From Neobacillus niacini (GTDB taxonomy: Bacteria > Bacillota > Bacilli > Bacillales > Cytobacillaceae), in NCBI RefSeq assembly GCF_030817595.1, contig NZ_JAUSZN010000001.1:4657501-4721500 (forward strand): a DNA stretch of 64,000 bases. The letters run 5' to 3'. The position numbers and the translations under genes were made by a program. The notes below the pieces were generated by a model. That model worked only from the letters and a program-made list of their open reading frames with translations. It was not told where the DNA came from and searched no databases. Below are positions 1 to 9,618 of the stretch, one piece after another (positions within the stretch are counted from its first letter, which is position 1; each line of letters begins with the position of its first letter).

Positions 1-1
1 T

Positions 2-1156
2 CCGTGGTTTGAGCAAAGAAATGACCGTTTTAAAGTATATCGATTAAGAAGATATCCAGTTTTACTTGAACTGATGCAAAAGTTTTACCGCTTCTCCTTA
101 CAGAATAAGTTGTTTGGAGCTTTTTGTTTGCTTATTTGGGGAGTACTTGCTTTTTTAGCTCCGATTGCTGTAATCCCTTTAACCATTTTGGCATTCTTAT
201 TGCTTAAAACAAAGGTTAGAGTGTTATGGGTAAGAGGCAGCCTGACATTGCGGATGATCTTGAAAGGGTATAGCGGAAATTATGATATATATCATTCCAA
301 TGATTTAAATACCCTTCCTCAAGGATGGATCAGTGCTAAGTGGCGATTGAAACCAAAGAAATTGATATATGATTCACATGAAGTCCAAACAAGTCGAACT
401 GGATATTCAAGTCCGATTCATGGGAAAATGGAAGCTTTTCTTATAAAGAAAATCGACGAAATGATTGTTGAAAATAACACTAGAGCAAAATATAACGAGG
501 ACTTATATGGATTTTATCCACATGTTGTTCATAACTACCCATTCAAACAGAGAAAAAATCATCATGTAGAAAAGATTGATTTACATGAGGTTTTAGACAT
601 ACCGAGAAACGAGAAAATCCTCTTGTACCAAGGTGGAATTCAAACCGGACGAGGGTTGGATAAGTTAATTGAGGCAGCGCCACTTTTTAATGAAGGTGTG
701 TTGGTCCTTGTTGGCGATGGGAAAATAAAGAAGGAACTTCAAGCGAAGGTTAGGGAAATGAAGCTTGAAGAAAAAGTAAAGTTTCATCCGAAAGTTCCTG
801 TCGGAGACCTACCTAAATATACAAGAAATGGTTATATAGGATTCCAAGTTCTTAATAATGTGTGTTTTAACCATTATTCTGCTTCATCTAACAAATTGTT
901 TGAATACATGATGGCAGGTGTGCCTGTTGTAGCTTGCAGCTTCCCGGAGATTGAGAGAGTAGTAAAAGGCGATAAAACAGGAGTCAATGTCGATTCTCAT
1001 GATCCTGTATCTATTGCTGACGGGGTCAATTGGCTGTTGAAAAATCCAGAGAAACATAGTGAAATGAAGAAAAACTCGATTAATGCTAGCAATAAATATA
1101 ACTGGGAAAAAGAGAAAAATATTTTCTTGAAAATATATAATCGTTATGCCTCCTAG
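2..1156 (+). CDS. Glycosyltransferase family 4 (GT-B), 5' end outside window
   Basis: The reading frame is open from base 2 with no stop, so the ATG at 74 is probably internal and the true start lies upstream. The visible protein has a hydrophobic stretch (about residues 17-45 counted from the ATG at 74) as in membrane-associated GTs. It then has a GT-B core: a nucleotide-sugar loop near LLYQGGIQTGRGLDKLIEA and the late motif SNKLFEYMMAGVPVVA typical of GT4 enzymes. It probably transfers a sugar from a nucleotide donor to a lipid-linked glycan on the cytoplasmic side. It is the first visible gene of an ABC-exported polysaccharide operon. Donor and acceptor cannot be told from sequence. Confidence 0.85.
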   Translation, partial: PWFEQRNDRFKVYRLRRYPVLLELMQKFYRFSLQNKLFGAFCLLIWGVLAFLAPIAVIPLTILAFLLLKTKVRVLWVRGSLTLRMILKGYSGNYDIYHSNDLNTLPQGWISAKWRLKPKKLIYDSHEVQTSRTGYSSPIHGKMEAFLIKKIDEMIVENNTRAKYNEDLYGFYPHVVHNYPFKQRKNHHVEKIDLHEVLDIPRNEKILLYQGGIQTGRGLDKLIEAAPLFNEGVLVLVGDGKIKKELQAKVREMKLEEKVKFHPKVPVGDLPKYTRNGYIGFQVLNNVCFNHYSASSNKLFEYMMAGVPVVACSFPEIERVVKGDKTGVNVDSHDPVSIADGVNWLLKNPEKHSEMKKNSINASNKYNWEKEKNIFLKIYNRYAS

Positions 1157-1213
1157 TTCCGAGATTGTTAGATTTGTTTATTATAATGAAATAATCATAT
1201 GGGGGAAAAAATA

Positions 1214-3337
1214 GTGATTATGAGTCTAGAAGCAATTAATTTAAAAGATGGAGCCAAAATAAGTGTTCTAAATGATTATATTGGCTCCATCATTAAAAAT
1301 TCAAAGGGTTATTATGAAGAGGAAGTATTAACAAATTTTATCGATTATATTCCACATCATGGAGTGATCTATGATATCGGTGCAAATATCGGAAACCATA
1401 CCTTGTTTTTTTCAAAGTATGTGAAGCCAAGTAAGATTGTATCTTTTGAACCATCTAAAACTCTATTTAATGCTTTAAGTGAAAACGTCCGAATAAACAA
1501 GCTGAATAATGTCCAGATGATCAACTCGGCTGTTGGTGAAAAGTCCGAAAAAGGTATTTTAAAATTTAATACAACCAATTCTGGTGCTTCAAATATGGAA
1601 ATTAATGCAGATGGTGATGTGGAAATTGTAAAAATAGATGATTTGGAGTTAGAAAGTCCAGACTTTATCAAAATGGATGTTGAAGGGTTTGAACTACAAG
1701 CACTGAAAGGTATGGAAATAGTACTATCAGAAGAAGCTCCTGTCATTTGGGTTGAAATCCAGCCGGAAAATTTTTATGATGTGGATCAATATCTAAGTGG
1801 CCTTGGATACATCCTAATTGACCGTTGGTTAGATAATTATATCTATATTAAACAAAAAACAACTGAATCTTTAAAGCGTGTTTTTGAACAAATTAAAAAT
1901 AAGCCTCTTCAGAGGTATAATAATAAAATTAGCGAACTTAATTTGAGTTATAGATATGTTACAGAACAGATTAAAGTTTTACAATCCAAACTTAAGAGCA
2001 TGGAAACAGATTATTTAAACGAGAAAAATAAAAATAACGAATTGGTAAGTGAAATAAACGGTCTAAAACAAACCATTCCTTTCTTAAAAGAACAAGCTGA
2101 AAGGAATAATGAATCTGAACAAACAGAACGTGACTTGCTGCTAACGAATTTTGAAATGAAAATGACAGAATTAACAACTGAAAAGACGTTCTTATTAAGT
2201 CTAATAGAGGATTTAAAACAAAGAGTAAGTAAAAGTGAAGAATTTACACAGAAATACTACCGGGCTTATGCTGATGTAGAAATTTTGAAAGCAAAAAATG
2301 AGTCCATCCAAAATGAACTTATTGTTCAGAAAGACAACGAAAAAATAATTGTTGTGTTAAAGAATAAGGTACTTGAACTACAATCGGAGTTTGAGAAAAA
2401 GCTGACTGAATTAGAAACAGAATTAAAGAATAAAGAAGCTGAAATTAAAGAGTTAATGGAAAAGCATGACACTGTAAAGGTAAATCTTGAACAAGTAAGT
2501 GTTGGGCTTAAAGAGCAGCTTTTAGCAGAAACTAAAGTTGTAACCGAACAGGCAAAGACAATTACTCTTTTGAAAGAAAGAATGAGAGAGTTAGAGAGTA
2601 TTGCATTATATAAAGATTCTCAAATTAGTGATTTAAGTAGAGATTTCAAGGGTTTAGAAGAAATCTTAAATAGCAAGAACAGTGAAATTGAAACATATCA
2701 TTCTGAAATACAACAGAATAACAATGCAATCAAGCAGTTGAAAAACGAAAAGGAGCAATTGTTAACTGAAAACAGCACTTTAAAGAATGAACTAAATAAT
2801 AAAGTCACTGAAATCAGCACTTTAAAGAATGAAGTAAATAATAAAGTCACTGAAAACGAAATGTATCAATCAGAATTACAGCAGAATAATAAAACAATTA
2901 AATTGTTGAAAAGTGAAAAAGAACAATTGTTAACTGAATACAGCACTTTAAAGAATGAACTAAATAATAAAGTCACTGAAAACGAAAAGTATCAATTAGA
3001 ATTGCAGCAGAATAATAAAACAATTAAATCGTTGGAAAGTGAAAAAGAACAATTGATTTCAGAAAACATCGATTTGAAGGTTGAATTAGAAAAAGAAATC
3101 ATTGATAAGATCCGTTTAATTGAAAAAGAAGAATTATTTGCTTTAAACATTGAAAACCAGCTTGCTGTGGAAAAGCAGGGTGAAATAGAAAAGGTTCTAT
3201 TGAACAATAAGATAAATAAATTGGAGAAACAATTAGCCGATATTAATAAAAAATATAATTCATTAAGTAATTCAAAACTCGGAAAAATCACTTCTAAATA
3301 TTGGAAACTAAGAAAACGAATGTTAAGAGGTAATTAA
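1214..3337 (+). CDS. FkbM-family SAM methyltransferase fused to ~470-residue coiled coil
   Basis: Residues ~35-210 are an FkbM methyltransferase: SAM-binding motif YDIGANIGN, the acidic FEPS loop, and KMDVEGFE followed by WVEIQPENF. From ~residue 215 to the C-terminus the chain is almost entirely heptad-type charged sequence, i.e. a very long coiled coil. It ends in a basic, aromatic tail (KYWKLRKRMLRGN) that could bind membrane. An earlier ATG at 1199 overlaps the GGGGGA ribosome site at 1202-1207, so GTG 1214 or ATG 1220 is the likelier start. The stop abuts the next ATG at 3338. FkbM enzymes O-methylate sugars or similar substrates. The architecture (methyltransferase, long rod, basic tail, ABC exporter in the same operon) recalls WbdD. 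That role is inference. Confidence 0.85.
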   Translation: MIMSLEAINLKDGAKISVLNDYIGSIIKNSKGYYEEEVLTNFIDYIPHHGVIYDIGANIGNHTLFFSKYVKPSKIVSFEPSKTLFNALSENVRINKLNNVQMINSAVGEKSEKGILKFNTTNSGASNMEINADGDVEIVKIDDLELESPDFIKMDVEGFELQALKGMEIVLSEEAPVIWVEIQPENFYDVDQYLSGLGYILIDRWLDNYIYIKQKTTESLKRVFEQIKNKPLQRYNNKISELNLSYRYVTEQIKVLQSKLKSMETDYLNEKNKNNELVSEINGLKQTIPFLKEQAERNNESEQTERDLLLTNFEMKMTELTTEKTFLLSLIEDLKQRVSKSEEFTQKYYRAYADVEILKAKNESIQNELIVQKDNEKIIVVLKNKVLELQSEFEKKLTELETELKNKEAEIKELMEKHDTVKVNLEQVSVGLKEQLLAETKVVTEQAKTITLLKERMRELESIALYKDSQISDLSRDFKGLEEILNSKNSEIETYHSEIQQNNNAIKQLKNEKEQLLTENSTLKNELNNKVTEISTLKNEVNNKVTENEMYQSELQQNNKTIKLLKSEKEQLLTEYSTLKNELNNKVTENEKYQLELQQNNKTIKSLESEKEQLISENIDLKVELEKEIIDKIRLIEKEELFALNIENQLAVEKQGEIEKVLLNNKINKLEKQLADINKKYNSLSNSKLGKITSKYWKLRKRMLRGN
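2684..3100 (+). repeat. Heptad-multiple tandem repeats inside coiled coil
   Basis: Three 126-nt units (2684-2809, 2852-2977, and a diverging third 2978-3100) encode near-identical 42-residue blocks containing the core KEQLLTEN/Y-STLKNELNNKVT. A 42-nt mini-unit (2810-2851, 14 residues) lies between the first two. Both 42 and 14 are multiples of seven, so copy changes would lengthen or shorten the rod without breaking the heptad register. Confidence 0.85.
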
Positions 3338-5464
3338 ATGGAAAATTTAGTCACAAACAAGTTAAAAAAATTAGGACAAGATAAACTGCAATACAAAAAG
3401 CAACTAAAAGCTCTAAATCCAAATTTTGAATTATCAAATATAGATGAAATATTAAAGGTTGAATTGTCGAAGTTGGGGTTCGGCAGTAACGATAAGATTA
3501 AGACTAAAAATAAAGACAATGGAATTGATATTCAATCTGCCTTAACAAACACAGAGCATCAATATATATATATTGGCAATTTGGACGAACTAAAAGTCTT
3601 TAAAGAATTCTTTGATAGGAAAAGCAATAAACGTTTAGATTTATCTTTTACGGGTTATTGTGATAAAACATTAGAAATAGAGTTTCATATCATTTTTATC
3701 TTGAAGGACGGCAAACGATCTAATATTAAAATTGTTCCTGGGAAAAATGTTGGCTTTACCGTTCCAACCAAGGAAACAGTGGATTCTATCAAAATTGCAA
3801 TTCGTGTAAAGGGAAGTGGATATGCCTATCTGCACAATCCATACCTTTATAGTCAGGACCTAACAATATCTGCTAACAATCGCTCTTCCCAAAATAGAGT
3901 TCCTAAAAAAATAAAAGATATGAAGGTTATCTTTATTGGTGATGAATTTACTACACGAAGTTTTGAACCGGAATTTAATTTAGTAAAAGTAACTCCGGAG
4001 AATTGGGAAGAAGAAGTAACCGCCGCTGAACCAGATATGTTCTTCTGTGAATCAGCTTGGTTAGGTAATAATGGTGCTTGGCAAAACAAAGTTGGTACAG
4101 GTGGTCCAAGGGACAATACTACATTATTGAAATTAGTTGAATGGTGTAAAGCTAATAATATCCCAACAGCATTTTGGAATAAAGAGGACCCTTTCCATTA
4201 CAATGCATTTGTAGAAACAGCTAAACATTTCGATTACGTCTATACAACAGATTCTAACTCAGTGGAGAAATACACCGCTGATGGCTGTAAAAATGTATTT
4301 AGTTTTCCATTTGCTGCTCAACCGGCTTACCATAATCCTATTGAAAAATATAAGAGGATTAATAAAGTGGTATTTGCAGGTGCTTATTATGGAGATAAGT
4401 TCCCTGAAAGAAAGCAAGCCATGGATAGTATGATTGAAATTTCAGGTAAGTACGGGATGGAAATATACGATAGAAACTACAATATTCCTGAATCACCAAA
4501 CCAGTTTCCAGAAGGATTTAAGAAACATATCGTTGGAACACTTAAAGGTGATGAGATTGAGAAAGCTTATAAAGGCTATAAAATCTCTCTGAATGTGAAT
4601 AGTATTGTTGACTCTCCAACGATGTTCTCAAGAAGGGTGTTTGAAATTATCGCTTCAAACACACCAGTCGTTAGCTCTGCGTCTTTAGGAATTGAGAATT
4701 TATTTGGAGATATAATAATCGCATCCAATAATTTCAATGAATTACAGGAAAGAATCCAAAAATATTTTGAAGACGAGTATTACTTTAAAACAAATAGATT
4801 ATTAGGTTTAAGAAAGGTTCTTGAAGAACATACCTATACACATCGAGTAAAGATGATGCTGGACCAAATGGGTATAGAATATATTGATGAGGACCAATCT
4901 GTTACAGTAGTTGGAGTTGTAAGATCTAAGGAAGACTATGAAGAGTTAATGAAACAATATAATCGTCAAGCTTGGAAAAGTAAAAAGCTAGTTATTTTGT
5001 TGGATATCTTTGAAGGATATTTAGATATATTTAATGCTAATAATAATAAAGAAGTAAAAACATATTTAATAGATTATCTTCATAATTACAATTCTTTAAA
5101 TGATGTAATTGATACAGAGTATTTTGCTGTATTTGAGAAAAGGAACTACTATGGTGACTACTATTTAACAGATATGATGCTGGCGACTTTATATGTGCAG
5201 GATGCCATTATTGTGAAAGGCTCTGGAGAAGAATATACCTTTACAACGACGGGACAGATCGCTAAATCATTGATAAGAAAAAAATCAACTGGTATTATAA
5301 ATCCGGTTGGATTACTAAATATCATCGAAAATAAAGGAACGAATGTACTTGATGATTGGTTTAAATATGGAGCAAGATTCTTTAATATCGATGATTTTAA
5401 TTTCATTAATAACTACCGCGGGAAAAAAAACATTGCTAAAAAAATTAAGCAGCTTACAGTTTAG
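3338..5464 (+). CDS. CgeB-like glycosyltransferase, large (708 aa)
   Basis: The N-terminal ~190 residues are a charged helix followed by a beta-rich segment I do not recognise. From ~195 a GT-B fold of the CgeB type begins: MKVIFIGDEF, an acidic stretch with DMFFCESAWLGN, then NNIPTAFWNKEDPFHYNAF, and a C-terminal half with FSRRVFEIIASNTPVVSS, the GT1/CgeB nucleotide-sugar contact region. The last ~170 residues are a further domain of unclear role. The gene starts at the base after the preceding stop and is separated from the next gene by 11 bp, so they are likely cotranscribed. Probable cytoplasmic glycosyltransferase; sugar unknown. Confidence 0.8.
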   Translation: MENLVTNKLKKLGQDKLQYKKQLKALNPNFELSNIDEILKVELSKLGFGSNDKIKTKNKDNGIDIQSALTNTEHQYIYIGNLDELKVFKEFFDRKSNKRLDLSFTGYCDKTLEIEFHIIFILKDGKRSNIKIVPGKNVGFTVPTKETVDSIKIAIRVKGSGYAYLHNPYLYSQDLTISANNRSSQNRVPKKIKDMKVIFIGDEFTTRSFEPEFNLVKVTPENWEEEVTAAEPDMFFCESAWLGNNGAWQNKVGTGGPRDNTTLLKLVEWCKANNIPTAFWNKEDPFHYNAFVETAKHFDYVYTTDSNSVEKYTADGCKNVFSFPFAAQPAYHNPIEKYKRINKVVFAGAYYGDKFPERKQAMDSMIEISGKYGMEIYDRNYNIPESPNQFPEGFKKHIVGTLKGDEIEKAYKGYKISLNVNSIVDSPTMFSRRVFEIIASNTPVVSSASLGIENLFGDIIIASNNFNELQERIQKYFEDEYYFKTNRLLGLRKVLEEHTYTHRVKMMLDQMGIEYIDEDQSVTVVGVVRSKEDYEELMKQYNRQAWKSKKLVILLDIFEGYLDIFNANNNKEVKTYLIDYLHNYNSLNDVIDTEYFAVFEKRNYYGDYYLTDMMLATLYVQDAIIVKGSGEEYTFTTTGQIAKSLIRKKSTGIINPVGLLNIIENKGTNVLDDWFKYGARFFNIDDFNFINNYRGKKNIAKKIKQLTV

Positions 5465-5475
5465 GGTGTGAGAAT

Positions 5476-6471
5476 ATGAAAAAGATTGCTTTCATTGGAC
5501 ATGACTTAAAATTTATTAAACATATAATAGAATTTTTGAATAAAGAGTATGGATATGAAGTCCGAACAGATGAATGGTCACATCATGAAACTCATGATGA
5601 AAATAAGAGTCTTGAAATCGTAGACTGGGCAGATGTTTTATTTTGTGAGTGGGGATTAGGCAACGTAATCTGGTACCAGAAGCACAAAAAGGATCATCAA
5701 AAACTTTTTGTGCGACTCCACCGCTTTGAAATGAATACAAAATATCCCAAAATGTTTGATTATGATAAGATAGATAAATTAATAGCGATCTCTCCTTATA
5801 TATTTGAGGAATTTTATAGAGTCGCAAAAGTACCAAGGGAAAAAATGACCGTAATTTATAATGCAGTAGACACGGTGAGATTTAATAAGCCTAAGGTAAA
5901 TGAAGATACAAAGTTTAATTTAGGAATTATTGGAATTGTACCAAAATTAAAGAGATTAGATCGTGCAATTGAAATATTTGAGACTCTTTATGAGAAGGAC
6001 AATCGGTATAAATTATATATAAAAGGTAAACATCCAAAAGAATATGGATGGGTGTGGAATAACGAAGGTGAACGTGCGCATTATGATGCAGTCTTTAATA
6101 AAATAGAAAACTCCCCATTTAAGAAAAATGTGATCTTTGAAGGCTGGGGAGATGTTTCTGAATGGCTAAGTAAGATTGGCTATGTTCTTTCAGTTAGTGA
6201 TTACGAAAGCTTTCATATGGCTCCTATCGAAGGTATGGCATCTGGTGCTTACCCTGTTGTACTGCGTAGAGAGGGAGTTAATACAATCTTCCCGAAGTCA
6301 TATATCTTTGAGGGAATTTCTGAAATGCAAAACTTTATTACAAATAACCAAGATTTTAAAGAAAGCAGCCAAAAATTATTAAAATCCTTTGTTAAAGAAA
6401 ACTATGGACTAGAAACGATCTGCAGCAATTTAAAGGATTTATTTGAAAGCAAAGAAAAAGTGGAGGTCTAA
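5476..6471 (+). CDS. Glycosyltransferase family 4
   Basis: The GT-B fold is visible: N-terminal KKIAFIGHDLKFIKHI, central DKLIAISPYI and YNAVDTVRF before a second Rossmann half (LGIIGIVPKLKRLDRAIEIF), and the late loop SDYESFHMAPIEGMASGAYP that places the E-x7-E nucleotide-sugar contacts. 331 residues is normal for a soluble GT4. It sits 11 bp after the CgeB-like gene and 2 bp before the DUF6270 gene, so it is translationally close to both. Likely adds one sugar to the lipid-linked repeat; specificity unknown. Confidence 0.85.
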   Translation: MKKIAFIGHDLKFIKHIIEFLNKEYGYEVRTDEWSHHETHDENKSLEIVDWADVLFCEWGLGNVIWYQKHKKDHQKLFVRLHRFEMNTKYPKMFDYDKIDKLIAISPYIFEEFYRVAKVPREKMTVIYNAVDTVRFNKPKVNEDTKFNLGIIGIVPKLKRLDRAIEIFETLYEKDNRYKLYIKGKHPKEYGWVWNNEGERAHYDAVFNKIENSPFKKNVIFEGWGDVSEWLSKIGYVLSVSDYESFHMAPIEGMASGAYPVVLRREGVNTIFPKSYIFEGISEMQNFITNNQDFKESSQKLLKSFVKENYGLETICSNLKDLFESKEKVEV

Positions 6472-6473
6472 TA

Positions 6474-7523
6474 ATGGTTAAATTAAACCTTCTAGGAAGC
6501 TGTGTGACTAGAGATGCCTTTTCTAATCAAAATGATTTTACAATCAAAAATTATTTTGCTAGGACTTCCTTTATAAGTATCGTTTCTGAACCGGTTAAGG
6601 TTGAGATGGAAGATATTAATTTAAGTTCAAACTTTCAAAAAAAGAGTGTCCATCAGGATGCTAACAAATCGATTCTAACTGGATTATTGGATGAACCTAG
6701 TGATTACCTAATCATAGACTTAATAGATGAACGGTTTAATTTAGCTAAAATAGGTAATTCAATTATCACCATGTCAAATGAACTTAAAGGATCGAATCTA
6801 CTAGAAAAGTTCCCAAATATAGAAATTAATAGATTTGATAATGGAGTATTTGACTTATGGAAGAAATCAGTAGATGAGTTTTTCAATGCTGTGTTTAAAG
6901 TATATGGACACAACCAGGTTATTTTACACAAAACATTTTGGCGGGAAAAATATCTAGATAAAGCTGGCGAAGTGCAAGAATTCTCGTCGGTGATGGCAAA
7001 TGGAATTAGAAAGCAAAATAATCTTTTAAATTCATATTATGAATATATGGAAACATTCATTTCAAAGATGAACGTTATTGATATGACTGATTCCAATATA
7101 TATTCGAATGAAAATCATATTTGGGGACTTTCACCTTATCATTTTGAAGATAAATACTATGAATTATTTAATAATAAATTAAACGAACTTGTTGGGGCAC
7201 CTGCCTTTGATTATGATAGTACACCAATTGGAAATATAATGGGCTTTTTAAAGAGCAAAACATCTATTAAAATAGATAAAGAAATATTACATTTAACTAT
7301 TGGTGAAAATGAATATTTAGATAGATTAAAATTTGCATACTATGTGAAAAAGAATAATACAGTCATCCAAAAAGGTTGGTATGACCGTGCGCCTATGTTT
7401 GAGTTTTCATTAGAAAATTCAGGCTCTGGGGAATACGAGATCGTAATATTTGTTAGAGATATGAACGATAACCAAATTAATTATTCGGTAATAGCTAATA
7501 CATTACAAAATTCGGGGGTATAA
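6474..7523 (+). CDS. DUF6270 domain protein
   Basis: The N-terminus reads KLNLLGSCVTRDAF, the signature start of DUF6270 proteins, followed by conserved LIIDLIDERF, a region with HKTFWRE, and an NHIWGLSPYHFEDKYY block resembling an SGNH-like active-site His segment. Residues ~255-345 are a separate beta-rich domain. No signal peptide or membrane segment is visible. The biochemical role of the family is not known to me. The G-S-C-x-x-R start and late His suggest a hydrolase or acyl/phosphotransferase-like fold, which is inference. It lies in a run of glycan genes with 2-bp gaps on both sides, so it probably modifies the polymer made by this operon. Confidence 0.75.
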   Translation: MVKLNLLGSCVTRDAFSNQNDFTIKNYFARTSFISIVSEPVKVEMEDINLSSNFQKKSVHQDANKSILTGLLDEPSDYLIIDLIDERFNLAKIGNSIITMSNELKGSNLLEKFPNIEINRFDNGVFDLWKKSVDEFFNAVFKVYGHNQVILHKTFWREKYLDKAGEVQEFSSVMANGIRKQNNLLNSYYEYMETFISKMNVIDMTDSNIYSNENHIWGLSPYHFEDKYYELFNNKLNELVGAPAFDYDSTPIGNIMGFLKSKTSIKIDKEILHLTIGENEYLDRLKFAYYVKKNNTVIQKGWYDRAPMFEFSLENSGSGEYEIVIFVRDMNDNQINYSVIANTLQNSGV

Positions 7524-7525
7524 AA

Positions 7526-8803
7526 ATGAAAATATGTACAATTGGTTTAGGGTATATTGGTTTACCAACATCTATCATGTTTGCAAAACACAATGTTGAA
7601 GTTGTAGGTGTTGACGTTAAGCAAGAAGTAATAGATTCATTGAATAGCGGGAAGATTCACATCGAAGAGCCTGGATTACAAGAGGCTTTAGAAGAAGTAA
7701 TCGAAAAAGGAACTTTTAAAGCTGCTATGCAACCTGAAAAAGCAAATGCGTTTATTATTTCTGTGCCAACTCCAAATCATAATGATGAATACAAATCTTG
7801 TGATTTAACATATGTTGTTAGCGCGGTTAAAGCTGTATTACCTTACGTTGAAAAAGGAAATGTTATTATTGTAGAATCTACAATCGGACCACGCAGCATG
7901 GATGATGTTGTGATGCCACTAGTAGAAGCAGCAGGATTCGTAGTTGGCGAGGACATCTTCCTTGTTCACTGCCCGGAACGCGTATTACCAGGTCAAATTC
8001 TTCATGAACTTATCTATAACAACCGTATTGTCGGCGGCATTACACCAGCATGTACAGAAGCTGGAGCAATGGTTTACAGCACGTTTGTTAAAGGTGAAAT
8101 CATCAAAACAAACGCAAAAACAGCTGAAATGTCTAAGTTAATGGAAAATACATTTAGAGATGTTAACATTGCATTAGCTAATGAACTTGCAAAAGTATGT
8201 AACGAACTAGAAATAAATGCTTTAGATGTTATCAGTATGGCGAACAAGCACCCGCGTGTAAACTTGCATACTCCAGGACCAGGTGTAGGTGGTCACTGTT
8301 TAGCAGTGGATCCATACTTTATAGTAGCAAAAGCTCCTGAGACAGCTCAGTTAATCAACCTATCACGTAGTATTAACACTTCTATGCCACATTATGTAGT
8401 AGAGAACGTGAATAAATTAATGAAAAATGTAGATGGTAAAGTGGTAACAGTATTTGGGTTAACGTATAAAGGCAATGTGGATGATATTCGTGAAAGTCCA
8501 GCGATGGAAATTTACGAAATGCTTAAAGATGAAAATCAGTTTGAAGTAAGAGCATTTGATCCACATGTTCAATTAGACTGGGTAATCAGCGACATGGAAG
8601 AAGCAGTAAATGGATCTGATTTAATTTTAGTATTATCTGATCATAACGAGTTTAAAGTGATTGAGGGAACTGAATTAGCGAAAATGAACAATAAGAGAAT
8701 TTTCGATACGAAAAATGTTGTTAAGACAGTTCCAGGAGATGTAGAATATATGAACTATGGAAATTTATATGAATTTCTTAAAAAGGAAGCAAGCCTTGTA
8801 TGA
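7526..8803 (+). CDS. wecC: UDP-N-acetyl-D-mannosamine dehydrogenase
   Basis: Oxidises UDP-ManNAc to UDP-ManNAcA with two NAD+. The N-terminal Rossmann motif is IGLGYIGLPT (residues 6-15). The middle domain carries HCPERVLPG, and the catalytic cysteine is C258 in PGVGGHCLAVDPYF. The C-terminal UDP-binding domain has TVFGLTYKGNVDDIRESP. 425 residues is full length for the family. RBS GGGGGT precedes ATG 7526. With the epimerase at the end of the operon this gives the GlcNAc to ManNAc to ManNAcA route, so the exported glycan probably contains an acidic mannosaminuronate residue. The stop overlaps the permease start by 4 bp. Confidence 0.93.
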   Translation: MKICTIGLGYIGLPTSIMFAKHNVEVVGVDVKQEVIDSLNSGKIHIEEPGLQEALEEVIEKGTFKAAMQPEKANAFIISVPTPNHNDEYKSCDLTYVVSAVKAVLPYVEKGNVIIVESTIGPRSMDDVVMPLVEAAGFVVGEDIFLVHCPERVLPGQILHELIYNNRIVGGITPACTEAGAMVYSTFVKGEIIKTNAKTAEMSKLMENTFRDVNIALANELAKVCNELEINALDVISMANKHPRVNLHTPGPGVGGHCLAVDPYFIVAKAPETAQLINLSRSINTSMPHYVVENVNKLMKNVDGKVVTVFGLTYKGNVDDIRESPAMEIYEMLKDENQFEVRAFDPHVQLDWVISDMEEAVNGSDLILVLSDHNEFKVIEGTELAKMNNKRIFDTKNVVKTVPGDVEYMNYGNLYEFLKKEASLV

Positions 8804-9603
8804 ACTTGGTTTGGCAAATCTTGAAGGAACAATTAGTAAATTTTAATCTGATTTTCAGATTAAGTTTATTTCAAGAAAGAAGTAGATACAATATGCACTA
8901 CTTAGGTGCATTTTGGCAAATCCTTAATCCATTTATGTTAATAGGTATCTATTGGTTTGTTTTTGGATTTGGAATAAGAGGGGGATCTTCTATAGGAGAG
9001 ACCCCGTTTTTCCTTTGGTTAATAGTTGGTCTTGTTCCCTGGCTATTTATTAGTCCTACTGTAACTCAAGGGGCAAACAGTGTTCATTCCAAGATATCAT
9101 TAGTATCGAAAATGAAATTCCCTGTAAGTGTATTACCGACAATTAAGATAGTAGAAAACTCTTTTTCATTCTTAGTAATGATGGTAATAACAATGATCAT
9201 TTTACTCGTAAATGGCTTCTTTTCTGGTTTATATCTATTACAATTACCGTATTACTTGTTTTGTTTATATTTTTTACTTTATGGATTAACGTTGCTGCTA
9301 TCGACTCTTACAACGATTATTAGGGACATACAACAAATGGTTCAATCAATTATGAGAATCATGATGTATGTCTTGCCTATTCTGTGGAATGTTGATGCTT
9401 TACCCACCGCTATTGTTAATATCCTTCAACTAAATCCTTTCTTCTATATTATTGATGGATTTAGATACTCGTTACTGGGTGGGAAATGGTTTTTTAATGA
9501 CCCTGCATATACTTTGTATTTTTGGTTTATAAGTATTTTGATTTTATTTATTGGGTCAATGGTTCATTTAAAATTTCGTCATAAATTTGTTGACTACATT
9601 TAA
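8800..9603 (+). CDS. tagG: ABC-2 polysaccharide/teichoic acid exporter permease (TagG/Wzm type)
   Basis: 267 residues with an amphipathic N-terminus (FRLSLFQERSRYNMHYLGAFWQILNPF, a typical ABC-2 gate segment) and about six membrane spans. It starts in an ATGA overlap with wecC and is followed by the ATPase gene, the usual permease-ATPase pair. It should flip the undecaprenyl-linked polymer across the membrane after complete cytoplasmic synthesis. The tagG symbol is by similarity of architecture. The substrate here is more likely the ManNAcA-containing glycan of this operon than the major wall teichoic acid. Confidence 0.9.
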   Translation: MNLVWQILKEQLVNFNLIFRLSLFQERSRYNMHYLGAFWQILNPFMLIGIYWFVFGFGIRGGSSIGETPFFLWLIVGLVPWLFISPTVTQGANSVHSKISLVSKMKFPVSVLPTIKIVENSFSFLVMMVITMIILLVNGFFSGLYLLQLPYYLFCLYFLLYGLTLLLSTLTTIIRDIQQMVQSIMRIMMYVLPILWNVDALPTAIVNILQLNPFFYIIDGFRYSLLGGKWFFNDPAYTLYFWFISILILFIGSMVHLKFRHKFVDYI

Positions 9604-9618
9604 TTGGAGGCTTTAAAA

